DNA from: Larix kaempferi
Taxonomy: Eukaryota; Streptophyta; Pinopsida; Pinales; Pinaceae
Direction: 5' to 3'
NCBI GenBank assembly: GCA_027924585.1
Contig: BSBM01000321.1
Coordinates: forward strand, 3,113,001-3,177,000
Length of the DNA: 64,000 nt
A program made the translations under genes and the position numbers. Under the pieces are notes generated by a model. That model saw only the letters and a list, made by a program, of their open reading frames with translations, was not told where the DNA came from and searched no databases. Below, in pieces: positions 12,425-23,333 of this stretch (position 1 is its first letter; each line of letters begins with the position of its first letter).

Positions 12425-13994
12425 ACCCATAAACCACCAACTACCCATTTTGACTTATGCACCCAATCATTTAATTCTTCCAAGAGTTGGTTGAGGCAGT
12501 TAATGCCTTGGGAATGGATAGGTATGGCAGGAAATTTCGTGTATGGGTAATCCATCAACCCGGGAATTCGTATTTTTGCTTCCTGGGCAAGAAAACACCC
12601 ACGAATTGCCTTCCCAAGCCATTATTCATGATCAGAATTCACTCTCTCACGTTTTGGAAGCTTGCTGGGCATTTCTTTCATGAAGTATGCTATAAATTCA
12701 CTGGTTTTCAAGCTGAGAGTCTCGTTTTTGTGATGGTTGTACTGTGGGGAAGGGAGAGAATCCATTGGGAAGCTCAATAGATAAGTTTTGATAGCTTGCT
12801 ATTTCCATTATTATTGTAAAAATGTTTTTGAATTTCCAGATTTGGTTTTCATTTATGGAAAAATCGTTTTGTGAACCCAGTTGTTATCTCCTACCTCAGA
12901 AATCGTTTTTGAATGTTTCTATCAATTGTGTGACTGTTTATATGTCAATTTCGGCTGCCAACCTGTCATGGTTTTGCCCAAAATTCGTGTTGGTTCCCTG
13001 CTGCCAGTTAATGACTGTGTGAAGGCCGTTTTTGGCCCTTGAATGCCCAAAATCATTTTCTGAATGCCCATAATCATTTTTCTGAAAATGCTTTTCTCTC
13101 CTAGGGTTGTTTTCCCCTTCTCCCATTTCATTTTTGGCTTCCCACGTTTTTCTAAACTGGTAGAAACCCCATTTTGGGCATCCCACTGTAAAAACGCTTT
13201 TCTACATGCCCAACACTTGTGATTTGTTGTTTTGTTCATCTCTAGTTTGGTTTGAACCCGTGAGCAAGAAATTTGGAGTGGAAGTCGACCAGAATTGGCT
13301 TGATAAACCTAGTGAGGAAGGTAACCTCTCAAGAAGATCAAAATGGCTGGTTACTCTTCTATGCATACCTGGAAGAACACTAGAATGGGAAGTATGGCCT
13401 GAGGGACTGTGCAGTAGTGAAGGGAATACTTCCTTGTTCCAAGTGTGTAGGTATTGTGGGGACCGAGCTAGATAGATCTTGTAGATGGCATCCATATCTC
13501 TGTGGCTAAGCTCACTAGATTAGCAATTCTTCCTTTCCATTTCCTTAGTAGCCTGATAAACCCAACTGTGGATTGGCTTGGCTGATTTTGGTATATCCCT
13601 GGTTATGTGTGAGCCTGTTGTTCCCTTTTTCCTTGTAGAAATCATGCCCAGCTCAGGGGTGGAAATTGTGCTGAGAGATTGATGAGCACAATCAGCCTAT
13701 GGTTGGGTGGAACATTGCAGTTGCATAGCCAGTTGCTCGGGACTACTCTTTTTTAAGATAAGTACTCTCTTGTGTTAAATTCTCCAATGTATTTATTTAA
13801 TGGCTTTCATGAAAATGTTGAATGTATGTTAGATATTAAACATGATTTTTTTTATTCCGCTGTGTTTCTACATTATGCATATGTATATGGTTACTTATTA
13901 TCAATGAGTTTTTACTTAATGGATATGGGGCTAGATGCCCGGAATCAGAGTCATGTTCTCTCCCTGTCTCGGTCTGATGGGAGGGGACTTGACA
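12425..13994 (+). repeat. G1 5' LTR, second part, with a 172-bp duplicated start
   Basis: 12597-13994 continues the LTR from the point where 578-1056 stops and matches 21945-23333. It ends GGGGACTTGACA. The first part, 12425-12596, repeats 885-1056, so this LTR segment occurs on both sides of the LARD-like insertion. Frames at 12487-12780 and 13206-13475 recur in the 3' LTR (21835-22128 and 22556-22825) simply because the DNA is duplicated; they resemble no protein. Confidence 0.9.
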
Positions 13995-13997
13995 GAT

Positions 13998-14010
13998 TGG
14001 TATCAGAGCC
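13998..14010 (+). other. G1 primer binding site (initiator Met tRNA)
   Basis: TGGTATCAGAGCC begins three bases after the LTR end GACA. It is a perfect version of the common plant initiator-Met primer site. Confidence 0.92.
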
Positions 14011-14139
14011 ATAGGCTACAACATTGGGCCTCTATGGGCCAAGTATGATTAGAGTTACACATGGAAGACTCCTTCCTTATCACCACAGGTTACCATGTTG
14101 GGCCTAAATGGGAAAAGGTTGAATAGTTTGCAGAGTTGC

Positions 14140-15790
14140 TGTCACGTCCCCATTTTGGCCCCCTTTGTATTAAATTGTAAATGATGTAAATATTGATATT
14201 TAATCATGGTGAGGAGCTCAAGGCCAAGGCCCCACCATTGATTTAGCGTTTATGTATCGGCAATTAAAATAGATGCTTATGACTCTTGTGCTAGATGGGC
14301 ACAATGTAAATGAGACATCATGTAAATACGAATTTTAATGAAAAAATACCCACAACTAGCTATGCAATGCAACAAAGAAATGGGGCATGATTCTCCAAGG
14401 AATAGGGAGGGGAAATAACCAAACCCTTGAGCCACTAGGGTCATCCCATGTGTCAATGAGAAAACCCATGAACTCTTAACTATCCATTTTTGTCTCATGC
14501 ACCCAATCATTTAATTCTTCCAAAGATTGGTTGGGGCAGTTAATGTCTTGGGATTGGAGAAGTATGGCAGTCAGATTTTCGTGCATGGGCAAGCCATCAA
14601 CCTGAAAATCGTATTTTTGGCTTGCTAGGAAAGAAAACCCCCACGAAATGCTGCCTAAGGCAATTCCTCATCCATTATGTTCCTCCTCTCACGCAGACTG
14701 AGCTCACTGGAATTTATCCTCACGTTTTTCACCATAACCCTGCGTTTTTCCATGCCTAGGAACTCGTTTTTGGTATTGTGCAATAGCTGGGGAAGGAGGG
14801 ACGCGAATTGGGACTGAGGGAGAGGTCGTTTTTGCCCTTGGGGCATTTTTCTGGAATGGGTTTTGCTCTCCCAGTCGAATTTCCCAAGTGCCCATACGTT
14901 TTTGAGTCTACCCATGTTTTTCTGAAGCTCAGGAAACCCCATCTCATGCATCCCACCGTTGAAACGTTTTTCTCATGCTCAGCAAGTGTAGTTTTGTTGT
15001 TATGTGCATCCTTGTTTTGATGTGAACCTGTGAGCAAGAAACTGGAGTGGTAGTGGACAGAATTGGCTTGATAAACCTAGTGTAGGGAGTAACCTCTCAA
15101 GAAGATCAAGAGGGCTGGCTACTTTTCTATGCACACCCTGAGAGCACTAGAAAGGAAGGTATGGCTTGAGGGACTGTGTGGCAGTGAATAGAATACTTCC
15201 TTGTGGTTAGGTGTGTAGGCATTGTGAGTGCCAAGCTGAATAGATCTGGGAGAGGTGCCCATAGCTCTGTGGTTGAGCTCACTAGATTAGCAATTCTTCC
15301 TTCCATGTCCTAGCAGCTTGATAAACCCAATTGCAGATTGGCTTGGCTCATCTTGGTGTATGCTTGGCTATGTGTGAGTTTGCTGTTCCCTGGTTCCTTG
15401 TAGAGATCATGCCCAGCTCAGGGGTGGCATTTGCATCAAGAGGTTGATAAGCACAACTAGCCTATGGTTGGGTGGAACGTTGCAGTTGCATAGCCAGTTG
15501 CTTGGGACTGCCTTATTGAGATAAGTATTCTCTTGTGTTAAATTGACAATTATCATTTGATGAATATTGGAATGAATGATGGATGTGCTATTGAAATTAA
15601 TTCCGCTGTGTTTTTTTTCTTATAATCATACATTCCATATGTCTTTTATATGCTTTAAAATATTTATGCATCTTCATATGTCTTTTATATCGTGTGAAAA
15701 CTTGCTTAATAAGATCATGGGGGCTAGATGCCCGTTTTAACATCACGATCCTCTCCATCTAGCTGGTATGATGGGGGGGGGGACGTGACA
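14140..15790 (+). mobile_element. Solo LTR of a related gypsy family in G1 leader
   Basis: The sequence starts TGTCACGTCCCC and ends GGGGACGTGACA, with perfect extended inverted ends TGTCACGTCC/GGACGTGACA. It is flanked by the 5-bp duplication GTTGC (14135-14139 and 15791-15795). Its body aligns with the G1 LTR but is clearly more diverged than the two G1 LTRs are from each other, so it belongs to a sister family. No internal region or second LTR is attached. This is the usual product of LTR-LTR recombination after insertion. Confidence 0.92.
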
Positions 15791-15795
15791 GTTGC

Positions 15796-16756
15796 AGAGG
15801 AAAAGTCACCTCCTGTTGAGCAATAATCATCACAGAAAGAAAGGAAAAATTTTGAATTTTTCTAACTGTTTTTGAAATTTTGCCTAAGGGTTGCGGTGAC
15901 GAAAATTAGGCTAACTTTCTGCATGCGTGGCGGCGAAAATTGGGCTAACTTTTTGCGACGTGGTTGGCAGGTTTAGCGTTGACTTTGGTGACTCTGTCGA
16001 CAAAATTAACATTAAGTTTTGTGACGCGCGGCGGAGAAATTAAGGTTAAGTTTTGTGACGCGACGACGAACTTAATTTTAATTTTTGTGACGCGGCGGCG
16101 AAGTTAATGAAAAATTTTGCAACTCATGCGCGCGACGAAATTAACGTTAAGATCCGCGAACAACGGTGGCAATTTTAATGTTAAAATCTGCGACGCGCGG
16201 CGAAAATAACCTTAAGATCCGTGACAAGGGCGGCGAATTTTAGCTTAAAATTTCGCGACAAGGGCGGTGCTTTTTAAGCTAAATATTCGTGACACCGGTG
16301 TCAAAAATAACATTAAGATCCGTGACATTGGCGACCAATTTAACCTTAATATTTGCACCAAATAGGAAAATGCTGCAACTTTTCACTGAGATTCTCAGGT
16401 GTTGAAAATGGGAAAATCACCATGAAAGTTATGCGCTAGATTGCGCAAAATCAAAGGAATTACAAAAAAAAAAAAAAAAAACGAGGGCGCCTCCCTCGAC
16501 CCACCTTGCAGTGGCCAGCCACCTTGACCCCCTTCCTCTCCCTAAGACCGTCGTTGATTGTGAGAAAATCTATGATTGAACAAAGTTGTCAAGATAGGAT
16601 TTTCCCATATACATGCAACCAATTCATGATATTATAATGCAACTAACAATTGTGTCTATAAACACATTTTGTAGAATAATAGTCACATCAAAGCAACATT
16701 CCAGATAAGTGCAGTTGGAAAGTTTTGGTCTTGGTTGGGCCAAGAATATCAACATC
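15796..16756 (+). other. G1 5' leader between solo LTR and gag
   Basis: It continues the leader begun at 13995. It contains a CpG-rich degenerate repeat (separate entry), an A-tract of about 18 bases at 16464-16481 and no convincing ORF until the gag start. The likely gag ATG is at 16757; an in-frame ATG also exists at 16709. Confidence 0.8.
15880..16350 (+). repeat. CpG-rich degenerate tandem repeat in G1 leader
   Basis: About ten imperfect units of 40-50 bp alternate a GTGACGCG(A)CGGCGA-type block with an AATTAACNTTAAGATCC or TTTTAANNTTAAAAT-type block. The GC-rich blocks keep many CG dinucleotides, although the surrounding retrotransposon DNA looks CpG-poor. The frame is broken, so it is not coding. 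Confidence 0.75.
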
Positions 16757-17998
16757 ATGGATGATGCACAAGATCCCTATGAGCCTGAGACAGATGCCAT
16801 GGGGGAAAATATACATGTTGAGATTGCTGAAACAGAATCCAATGGGAGAAGAAATCAAGAGACTCCCCCAGATATTGCAGCCACCATGAGGAGCCTAAGG
16901 GTGGAGTTGCAAAGTTGCAGAGAGGATACTGAAAGGATGATTAAAGCTTAAGAAGAAAAAAATCAGTTAAATGCAGCCATGTTGCAGAGTTTGATAGATA
17001 CCCAAAGGCAAATAAACTCTGGGCATCAGACATCAAATCCAGAAGGGAGTCGGAGTAGTTCAAGGATAAATTTCCGCAAGAGGTCCAATATCTCAAGAAG
17101 AGTTTCTAGAGATAGAACCTATACTCCAGAAATCTCATCTAGCGGATCATCTGACTTTGAAGGATCCATTGAGGGTTCAATCTCTTCATCTCGCAAGAAT
17201 AAGAGGAAGAGGCATTACAAGAACAATTCACATGGGGAATTTAAGAAGGAAAAACCTCCTACATTTGTTTGAGAGGTAAAGTCTGGTCAAGAAGCTGAAG
17301 CTTGGCTTCTTGGGATGAGAAAGTATTTCCAAGTCCAAGACTACTCTGGAAATATGAAGGCAAGGGTTGCTATCTTCAACTTGAATGGACGAGCATATAT
17401 ATGGTGGGAACACATCAGGCAAGTGAAGAATATCAATGAAAGAAAGATTGTGTGGAAGCAGTTCAATAAATACTTCAAGCAGAAGTACCTCTCTAATAGG
17501 TACTATGATGACAATATCAAAGAGTTCCATGAGCTAAGATTGGGACAATTGACCATGGAAGAATATGAAAACAAGTTCTTGGAGCTGTTGAGGTATGTCA
17601 GGTATATTCGAGATGATAAGGTGAAAATTCAGTGTTTTCTAAGTGGGCTACCTCAGTCATATAAAGATAGGATTGAATTTGATGAGCCTCGAACTCTAGA
17701 GGAGGCAATAAGAAAGGCCAAGTATTGCTATGATCAAAACAAAAGCAAACCTGATTTCCATAAGGCATGGAAGGACAAGAAAAATGAGAAGTTTGACCAA
17801 AGGAAGAAAGGTTTCAAACCTCCTCATATAAGAAACTAGCAAAGGCAGCCATCACAGGTTGTGACTAAGCTAACTAGGATGATGGGAGACAAGTCAAGAG
17901 ATCCAAAGGATCCAAGAGAGCCACTTCAATGTTGAGGTTGTGGAGGAGACCACATGCTTAGGAACTACCCACATCAGAATGGGAATGCAAATCAAGTT
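16757..17998 (+). pseudogene. gag: G1 gag (capsid/nucleocapsid), inactivated
   Basis: Gag forms the virus-like particle that packages element RNA in the cytoplasm. The chosen start, ATG at 16757, opens an acidic N-terminal region, followed by a Ser/Arg-rich linker (about 17040-17225). Next is a retrotransposon-gag domain (17315-17839), with WWEH, KQKYLS and LTMEEYENKF signatures. A zinc knuckle follows at about 17930-17970 (C-x2-C-x3-H). Its last Cys is replaced by Tyr, and a TGA stands where a Trp codon is usual. In-frame stops are at 16949, 17270, 17837 and 17933, and there is a frame change between the N-terminal part and the gag domain. Functional Gag cannot be made. Confidence 0.9.
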
Positions 17999-18535
17999 CA
18001 CAACATCCAAGGAGCTGAAACTGTGGTTCAAGTGGCGAGGACAATCCCTAGAATCTATGCAGGACTAGACAACTTCCAGGCAGATCATCAATCAACTGTG
18101 ATTGAAGTTGAAGGTAAGATTGTTGAGAAATCTGTTTCTATTTTGATTGATCCCGGATCTACTCACAGTTATGTCACTCCTAAAATTGTTGAGATTTGAG
18201 CTTTTAAGAAATCAAAGCATAGTAAATCATGGTTAGTTCAACTAGCCACTAGAACCAAGAGAAAGGTTAGTGAAATTGTAGAGGAATGTCTCTTAGAAAT
18301 GGATGGGCTATTCACTTATGCAAATTTGAATGTTTTTCCACTTGGTTCCTATGATATTCTCATTCGAATGGATTGGTTAGAAGCACACAGGGTTAAACTT
18401 GACTGCTACAATAAAACTTTTGAATGCATGGACGAAGAAGGAAACCCAAGGGTTGTAAGAGGCATTCCAAAGGTGACCTCTGTTAGACAGGTTTCAGCCA
18501 TGTAGCTAAAGAAGTTCTGTAGAAAGGGTTCTCAA
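17999..18535 (+). pseudogene. G1 aspartic protease region, inactivated
   Basis: The retropepsin-type protease cleaves the Gag-Pol polyprotein. The active-site motif Ile-Asp-Pro-Gly-Ser-Thr-His lies at about 18148-18170, as in Tekay-like elements, where DPGS replaces DTGA. The second landmark, DILIRMDWL (usually GMDWL), is near 18352-18380. TGA at 18197 and TAG at 18503 break the frame. The segment sits directly between the zinc knuckle and RT, the normal order. Confidence 0.87.
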
Positions 18536-19980
18536 TTGTATGCGGCCCATGTTTTGGAGGCAACAAAGAATGGAACTCTTAAGTTGGAGGACTATCAGGT
18601 ATTGCAGGAATTCAGAGATGTTTTTCTTGATGATATTCCGGGACTTCCTCCAAAGAGTGACATTGATTTTATAATTGAACTTGTGCTAGGAGCTACACCA
18701 GTGTCCAAGACACCCTACAGGATGAGTACACCAGAATTGCTAGAATTGAAAATGCAATTACAAGAGTTGTTGGAAAAGAAATATATCAGTCCAAGTGTGT
18801 CCCCATGGGGAGCACCTATTCTATTTGTGAAAAAGAAAGATGGAACACTCAGGTTATGTATTGACTACAAGCATTTGAACAAAGTTACTGTGAAGAACAA
18901 ATACCCATTTCCCCGAATTGATGACCTTTTGATCAAATGAGAGGAGCAAAGGTATTTTCAAAGATTGACTTGAGGTCTGGTTACCATCAAGTAAGAATCA
19001 AAGAGGAAGATATTCATAAGACAACCTTTAGAACAAGGTATGAACACTATGAGTTCGTGGTGGTACCATTTGGTCTCACAAATGCACTAGCTACATTCAT
19101 GTGTCTCATGAATAGTGTTTTTAGCAAGTATTTGGACAAGTTTGTTCTTGTTTTTCTGGACGACATTCTCATCTATTCTAAGAATGAAGAACAACATGAA
19201 GAACATTTGAGAATGACATTGAAATTGCTAAGGGAGCATAAAATGTATGCAAAGTTAAGCAAATGTGAATTTTATAAAGATAAAATTCATTATTTGGGTC
19301 ACATTATCTCAGACGAAAGGATATCTGTGGACCCTGAGAAGATTGAAGCCATTATGAATTGGCCAACTCCAATAAATGTGATAGATGTGAGATCTTTTAT
19401 GGGCCTTGCTGGTTACTATAGGAGGTTTATTGAAGGATTCTCCAAGGTCACAAACCCGATCACTTCTTTGCAAAAGAAGGGGATGAAGTTTGAATGGTCA
19501 CCAAGATGTGAGGAAAGTTTCCACCGGTTGAAGAATCTTCTTACGAGTGCACCAATTTTGAAAATTGCAGACCCAAAAAAAGACTTTATGGTGTGTACTG
19601 ATGCACGCAATCAAGGGCTTGGAGGAGTTCTTATGCAAGGCAACCATGTGGTCTGCTATGAGTCGAGAAAGTTGAAGGAGCACGAGAAAAAATATGCTAC
19701 TCATGATTTAGAACTTGCAGCCATAGTATATGCTTTAAAGATGTGGAGGCATTACTTAATGGGCAGGAAATTTGAGCTAAGGACAGACCATTATGGTCTG
19801 AAATACTTATTTGATCAACCAAATTTGAATGTTAGGCAAGCTAGATGGTTGGAATTTTTGTGTGAATTTGATTTTGAGATCAAACACATAAAGGGAAAGA
19901 AAAGAAGGTGGCTGATGCACTCAGCAGGAAAGTACATGAAATGCATATGGCAACGCTTAGTACTTGCCAACCAGATTTGA
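18536..19980 (+). pseudogene. G1 reverse transcriptase and RNase H, frameshifted
   Basis: RT copies element RNA to DNA and RNase H removes the RNA strand. The fingers are at 18536-18935 ([22 protein letters not shown]). The palm is at 18950-19200, with catalytic FLDD at about 19153-19164. RNase H starts near 19590, with acidic residues in CTDA, HDLEL and RTDH. A one-base loss at about 18930 joins the RT halves in different frames. A second shift at about 19900 misreads the ADALSR segment that normally ends RNase H. TNALATF replaces the usual TNAPATF, a C-to-T type change. Otherwise well preserved, so a fairly recent element. Confidence 0.93.
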
Positions 19981-21418
19981 GGCAGTAGATTGTTAACCAT
20001 ATTGTTGAGGATGAAGTGTATGTGCAAATAAAGGACAAATTGCAGCAGCAAGATCTTGAAAAGAAGTATGAAGGATACCATTTGGAAGAAGACGGACTCC
20101 TTACTTATGAGAATAGAGCCTATATTCCAAATGTGGCAGATTTGAGGAGGATTGTTATGGATGAAATCCATAAAGCTCCATACTCCGGTCACCTAGGATA
20201 TTAGAAAACAATTTCTATAGCAAGAAAACATTATTTCTAGCCAGGGATGAAGAAGGACATCGCTGAATACATTTCTAGGTGCATGAAATGTCAGCAGGTG
20301 AAGGTTGAACACCAACACCCAGCAGGTTTATTGCATCCATTGCCAATCCCAGAATGGAAGTGGGAAGTAATTTCCATGGATTTTATTACAGGTTTTCCAA
20401 TGACGGTGAGACAACATGATTCCATTATGGTGGTGGTGGACAAGTTAACAAAGGCACCACATTTTATACCGGTTAAGTCCACACATAAAGCCGATGCCAT
20501 TGCAAATGTTTTCATGAAGGAAATTTTTAGATTACATGGATTTCCTAAGGCAATAATTTCTGACAGGGATACCAAGTTCACTTCCAATTTTTGGAAGGGT
20601 CTCTTTGAAAATTTAGGTACACAGTTGAACTTTAGTACCGCGTACCATCCTCAAATAGATGGGAAAACAGAAAGAGTAAATCAGGTGCTTGAAGACATGC
20701 TTCGCATGTATGTTATGGACAAACCATCCAAGTGGGAGGATTATCTACACTTGGTAGAGTTTGTGTATAACAATGGGAGACAAGCATCATTGGGAATAAG
20801 TCCATATGAGGCTTTGTATGGCAGAAGGTGTAGGACACCAGTGACTTGGGATAATCCAGTGAACAGAATTGTGCTTGGGCCAAAATTGCTTAAGGAAATG
20901 GAGCAAGAGGTTGCAAAGATCAGGCAGAATTTAAAAGCATCCCAAGATAGACAAAAAAACTATACAGATAAACTTAGAGTGCACAGGGAATTCAGTGTTG
21001 GGGATCATGTTTATCTTAGAGTGAGGCCAAGGAAGAGTTCATTGAAGCTTGGGGGTTGTGCCAAGCTATCACATAGATATTGTGGGCCATTTGAAGTGCT
21101 TGAAAGAATCGGGCCAGTTGCATATAGACTTGCATTGCCTACTAGAACTAGAGATCATAATGTTTTTCATGTCTCTCTGCTTAAGAAATATGTACATGAT
21201 CCTAACCATGTGATTAATTGAGATGTGATCCAGGTGGAACTCGAGGGAGAGTTCCAAACTGACCCATTGCGCATCCTAGACAAGAAGGTAACATTGCTCC
21301 GGAACCGAGCCATCATACAGGTAAAGGTGCAATGGAAGCACTACGGTCCCGATGAGGGAGCTGGAGGATGCCATGAGAGTGGCATATCCATTTGTTTTCA
21401 ATTTTGATGAGCATTGAG
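19981..21418 (+). pseudogene. G1 integrase with GPY/F module and chromodomain
   Basis: Integrase inserts the cDNA; the chromodomain is thought to steer it to chromatin marks. An HHCC zinc domain spans about 20168-20300 but is hit by TAG codons at about 20202 and 20236. The core is open from 20247 to 21221. The catalytic triad is Asp45, Asp106 and Glu142 of that frame, a canonical DD35E spacing. A GPF module lies at about 21085-21150. TGA at 21219 stands where Trp is usual. The chromodomain follows (21225-21418: VKVQWKHYGPDE), with a final frame change before the C-terminal AYPF-like end. The chromodomain plus primer site place G1 with the Tekay/Del group. Confidence 0.93.
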
Positions 21419-21430
21419 GACAGTGCTAAT

Positions 21431-21446
21431 GTAAGGGGGAGGGGAA
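21431..21446 (+). other. G1 polypurine tract
   Basis: GTAAGGGGGAGGGGAA directly precedes the 3' LTR start at 21447, as expected for the plus-strand primer. Confidence 0.9.
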
Positions 21447-23333
21447 TGTAATATCTCGATTTTGACCCTATTGCATTAAAATTGTAAATGATGTAAATAT
21501 CATTATTTAATCATGGTGAGGAGCTCAAGGCCAAGGCCCCGCCATCGATTTAACATTTTATGTATCAACAATTAAAAAATAGATGCCTATGGTTCTTGTG
21601 CTAGACATGCACAATGTAAATTAAGACATCATGTAAATACGAATTTTAATGAAATACCCACAACTAGCTATGCAATGCAACAAAGAGAGGGGGGCATGAT
21701 TTTTATAAGGAATAGGGAGGGAAATTATTCAAACCCTTGAGCCAATAGTGTTAAGCCAAATTTCATGAGAAAACCCATAAACCACCAACTACCCATTTTG
21801 ACTTATGCACCCAATCCTTTAATTCTTCCAAGAGTTGGTTGAGGCAGTTAATGCCTTGAGGATGGAAAGGTATGGCAGCCAATTTTGTGTATGGGCAAGC
21901 CATCAACCTGGGAATTCGTATTTTTGCTTCTTGGGCAAGAAAACACCCATGCATTGCCTTTCCAAGACATTATCCATGATCAGACTTCACTCTCTCACGT
22001 TTTGGAAGCTTACTGGGCATTTCTCTCATGAAGTATGTTGTAAATTCACTAGTTTTCAAGCTGAGAGTCCCGTTTTTGTGATGGCTAGACTGTGGGGAAG
22101 GGAGAGAATCCATTGGGAAGCTCAATAGATACGTTTTGATAGCTTGTTGTTTCCATTATTGTTATAAAATCGTTTTTGAATTTCCAGATTTGGTTTTCAT
22201 TTATGGAAAAATCGTTTTTGTGAACCCAGCTGTTATCTCCTACCTCAGAAATCGTTTTTGAATGTTTCTATCAATTGTGTGACTATTTATATGTCAATTT
22301 CGGGTGCCAACCTGACACGATTTTTCCCAAAATTCGTGTTGGTTCCCTACTGCCAGTTAATGACTATGTGAAGGCCGTTTTTGGCCCTTGAATGCTCAAA
22401 ATAATTTTCTGAATGCCCATAATCATTTTTTCTGAAAACGATTTTCTCTCCTAGGGTTGTTTTCCCCTTCTCCCATTTCGTTTTTGGCTGCCCACGTTTT
22501 TCTGAACTGGTAGAAACCCCATTTTGGGTATCCCACTGTAAAAACGCTTTTCTACATGCCTAGCACTTGTGATTTACTGTTTTGTTCATCTCTGTTTTGG
22601 TTTGAACCCATGAGCAAGAAATTTGGAGTGGAAGTGGACCAGAATTGGCTTGATAAACCTAATGAGAAAGGTAACCTCTCAAGAAGATCAAAAGGGCTAG
22701 TTACTCTTCTGTGCATACCTAGAAGAACACTAAAATGGGAAGTATGGCCTGAGGGACTGTGCAGTAGTGAAGGGAATACTTCATTGTTCCAGGTGTGTAG
22801 GTATTGTGGGGACCAAGCTAGATAGATCTTGTAGAGGGAATCCATATCTCTGTGGTTGAGCTCACTAGATTAGCAATTCTTCCTTTCCATTGCCTTAGTA
22901 GCCTGATAAACCCAACTGTGGATTGGCTTGGCTGATTTTGGTGTATCCCTGGTTATGTGTGAGCTTGTTGTTCCCTTTTTCCTTGTAGAAAACATGCCCA
23001 GCTCGGGGGTTGAGAGATTGATGAGCACAATTAGCCTATGGTTGGGTGGAACATTGCAGTTGCATAGCTAGTTGCTTGGGACTACTCTGTTTTAAGATAA
23101 GTACTCTCTTGTGTTAAATTCTCCAATGTATTTATTTAATGGCTTCCATGAAAATGTTGAATGTATGTTAGATATTAAACATGATTTTTTTTATTCCGCT
23201 GTGTTTCTACATTATGCATATGTATATGGTTACTTATTATCCATGAGTTTTTACTTAATGGATATGGGGCTAGATGCCCAGAATCAGAGTCATGTTCTCT
23301 CCTTGTCTCGGTCTGATGGGAGGGGACTTGACA
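21447..23333 (+). repeat. G1 3' LTR
   Basis: The 1887-bp LTR starts TGTAATATCTCG and ends GGGGACTTGACA. It matches 578-1056 plus 12597-13994 with a modest number of differences, so the insertion is not brand new. It carries a cluster of CGTTTTT motifs at 22075-22530. ORFs within it are chance frames. Confidence 0.93.

Larger units (their letters stand above)
578..23333 (+). mobile_element. G1: complete Ty3/gypsy chromovirus (Tekay/Del-like) with nested insertions
   Basis: The element starts TGTAATATCCCG at 578 and ends CTTGACA at 23333. It is bounded by a perfect 5-bp target duplication, ATTTT, at 573-577 and 23334-23338. Inside, in order, are the 5' LTR, an initiator-Met primer site, gag, protease, RT, RNase H, integrase, chromodomain, polypurine tract and 3' LTR. 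The order PR-RT-RH-INT with a C-terminal chromodomain defines a chromovirus. The homologous module at about 27600 carries ATTTT once, giving the empty site. The 5' LTR is split by a LARD-like element and the leader by a solo LTR. The coding region is inactive, with many stops and at least three frameshifts. Confidence 0.95.

Noticed and set aside
12487-12780. 97-codon plus ORF, repeated at 21835-22128
   Set aside because: It looks conserved only because both lie in the two LTRs of G1; the solo sister LTR does not keep the frame.
16464-16481. A-tract as the poly(A) tail of a SINE or processed pseudogene
   Set aside because: It lies within the continuous G1 leader, with no target duplication or promoter boxes around it.
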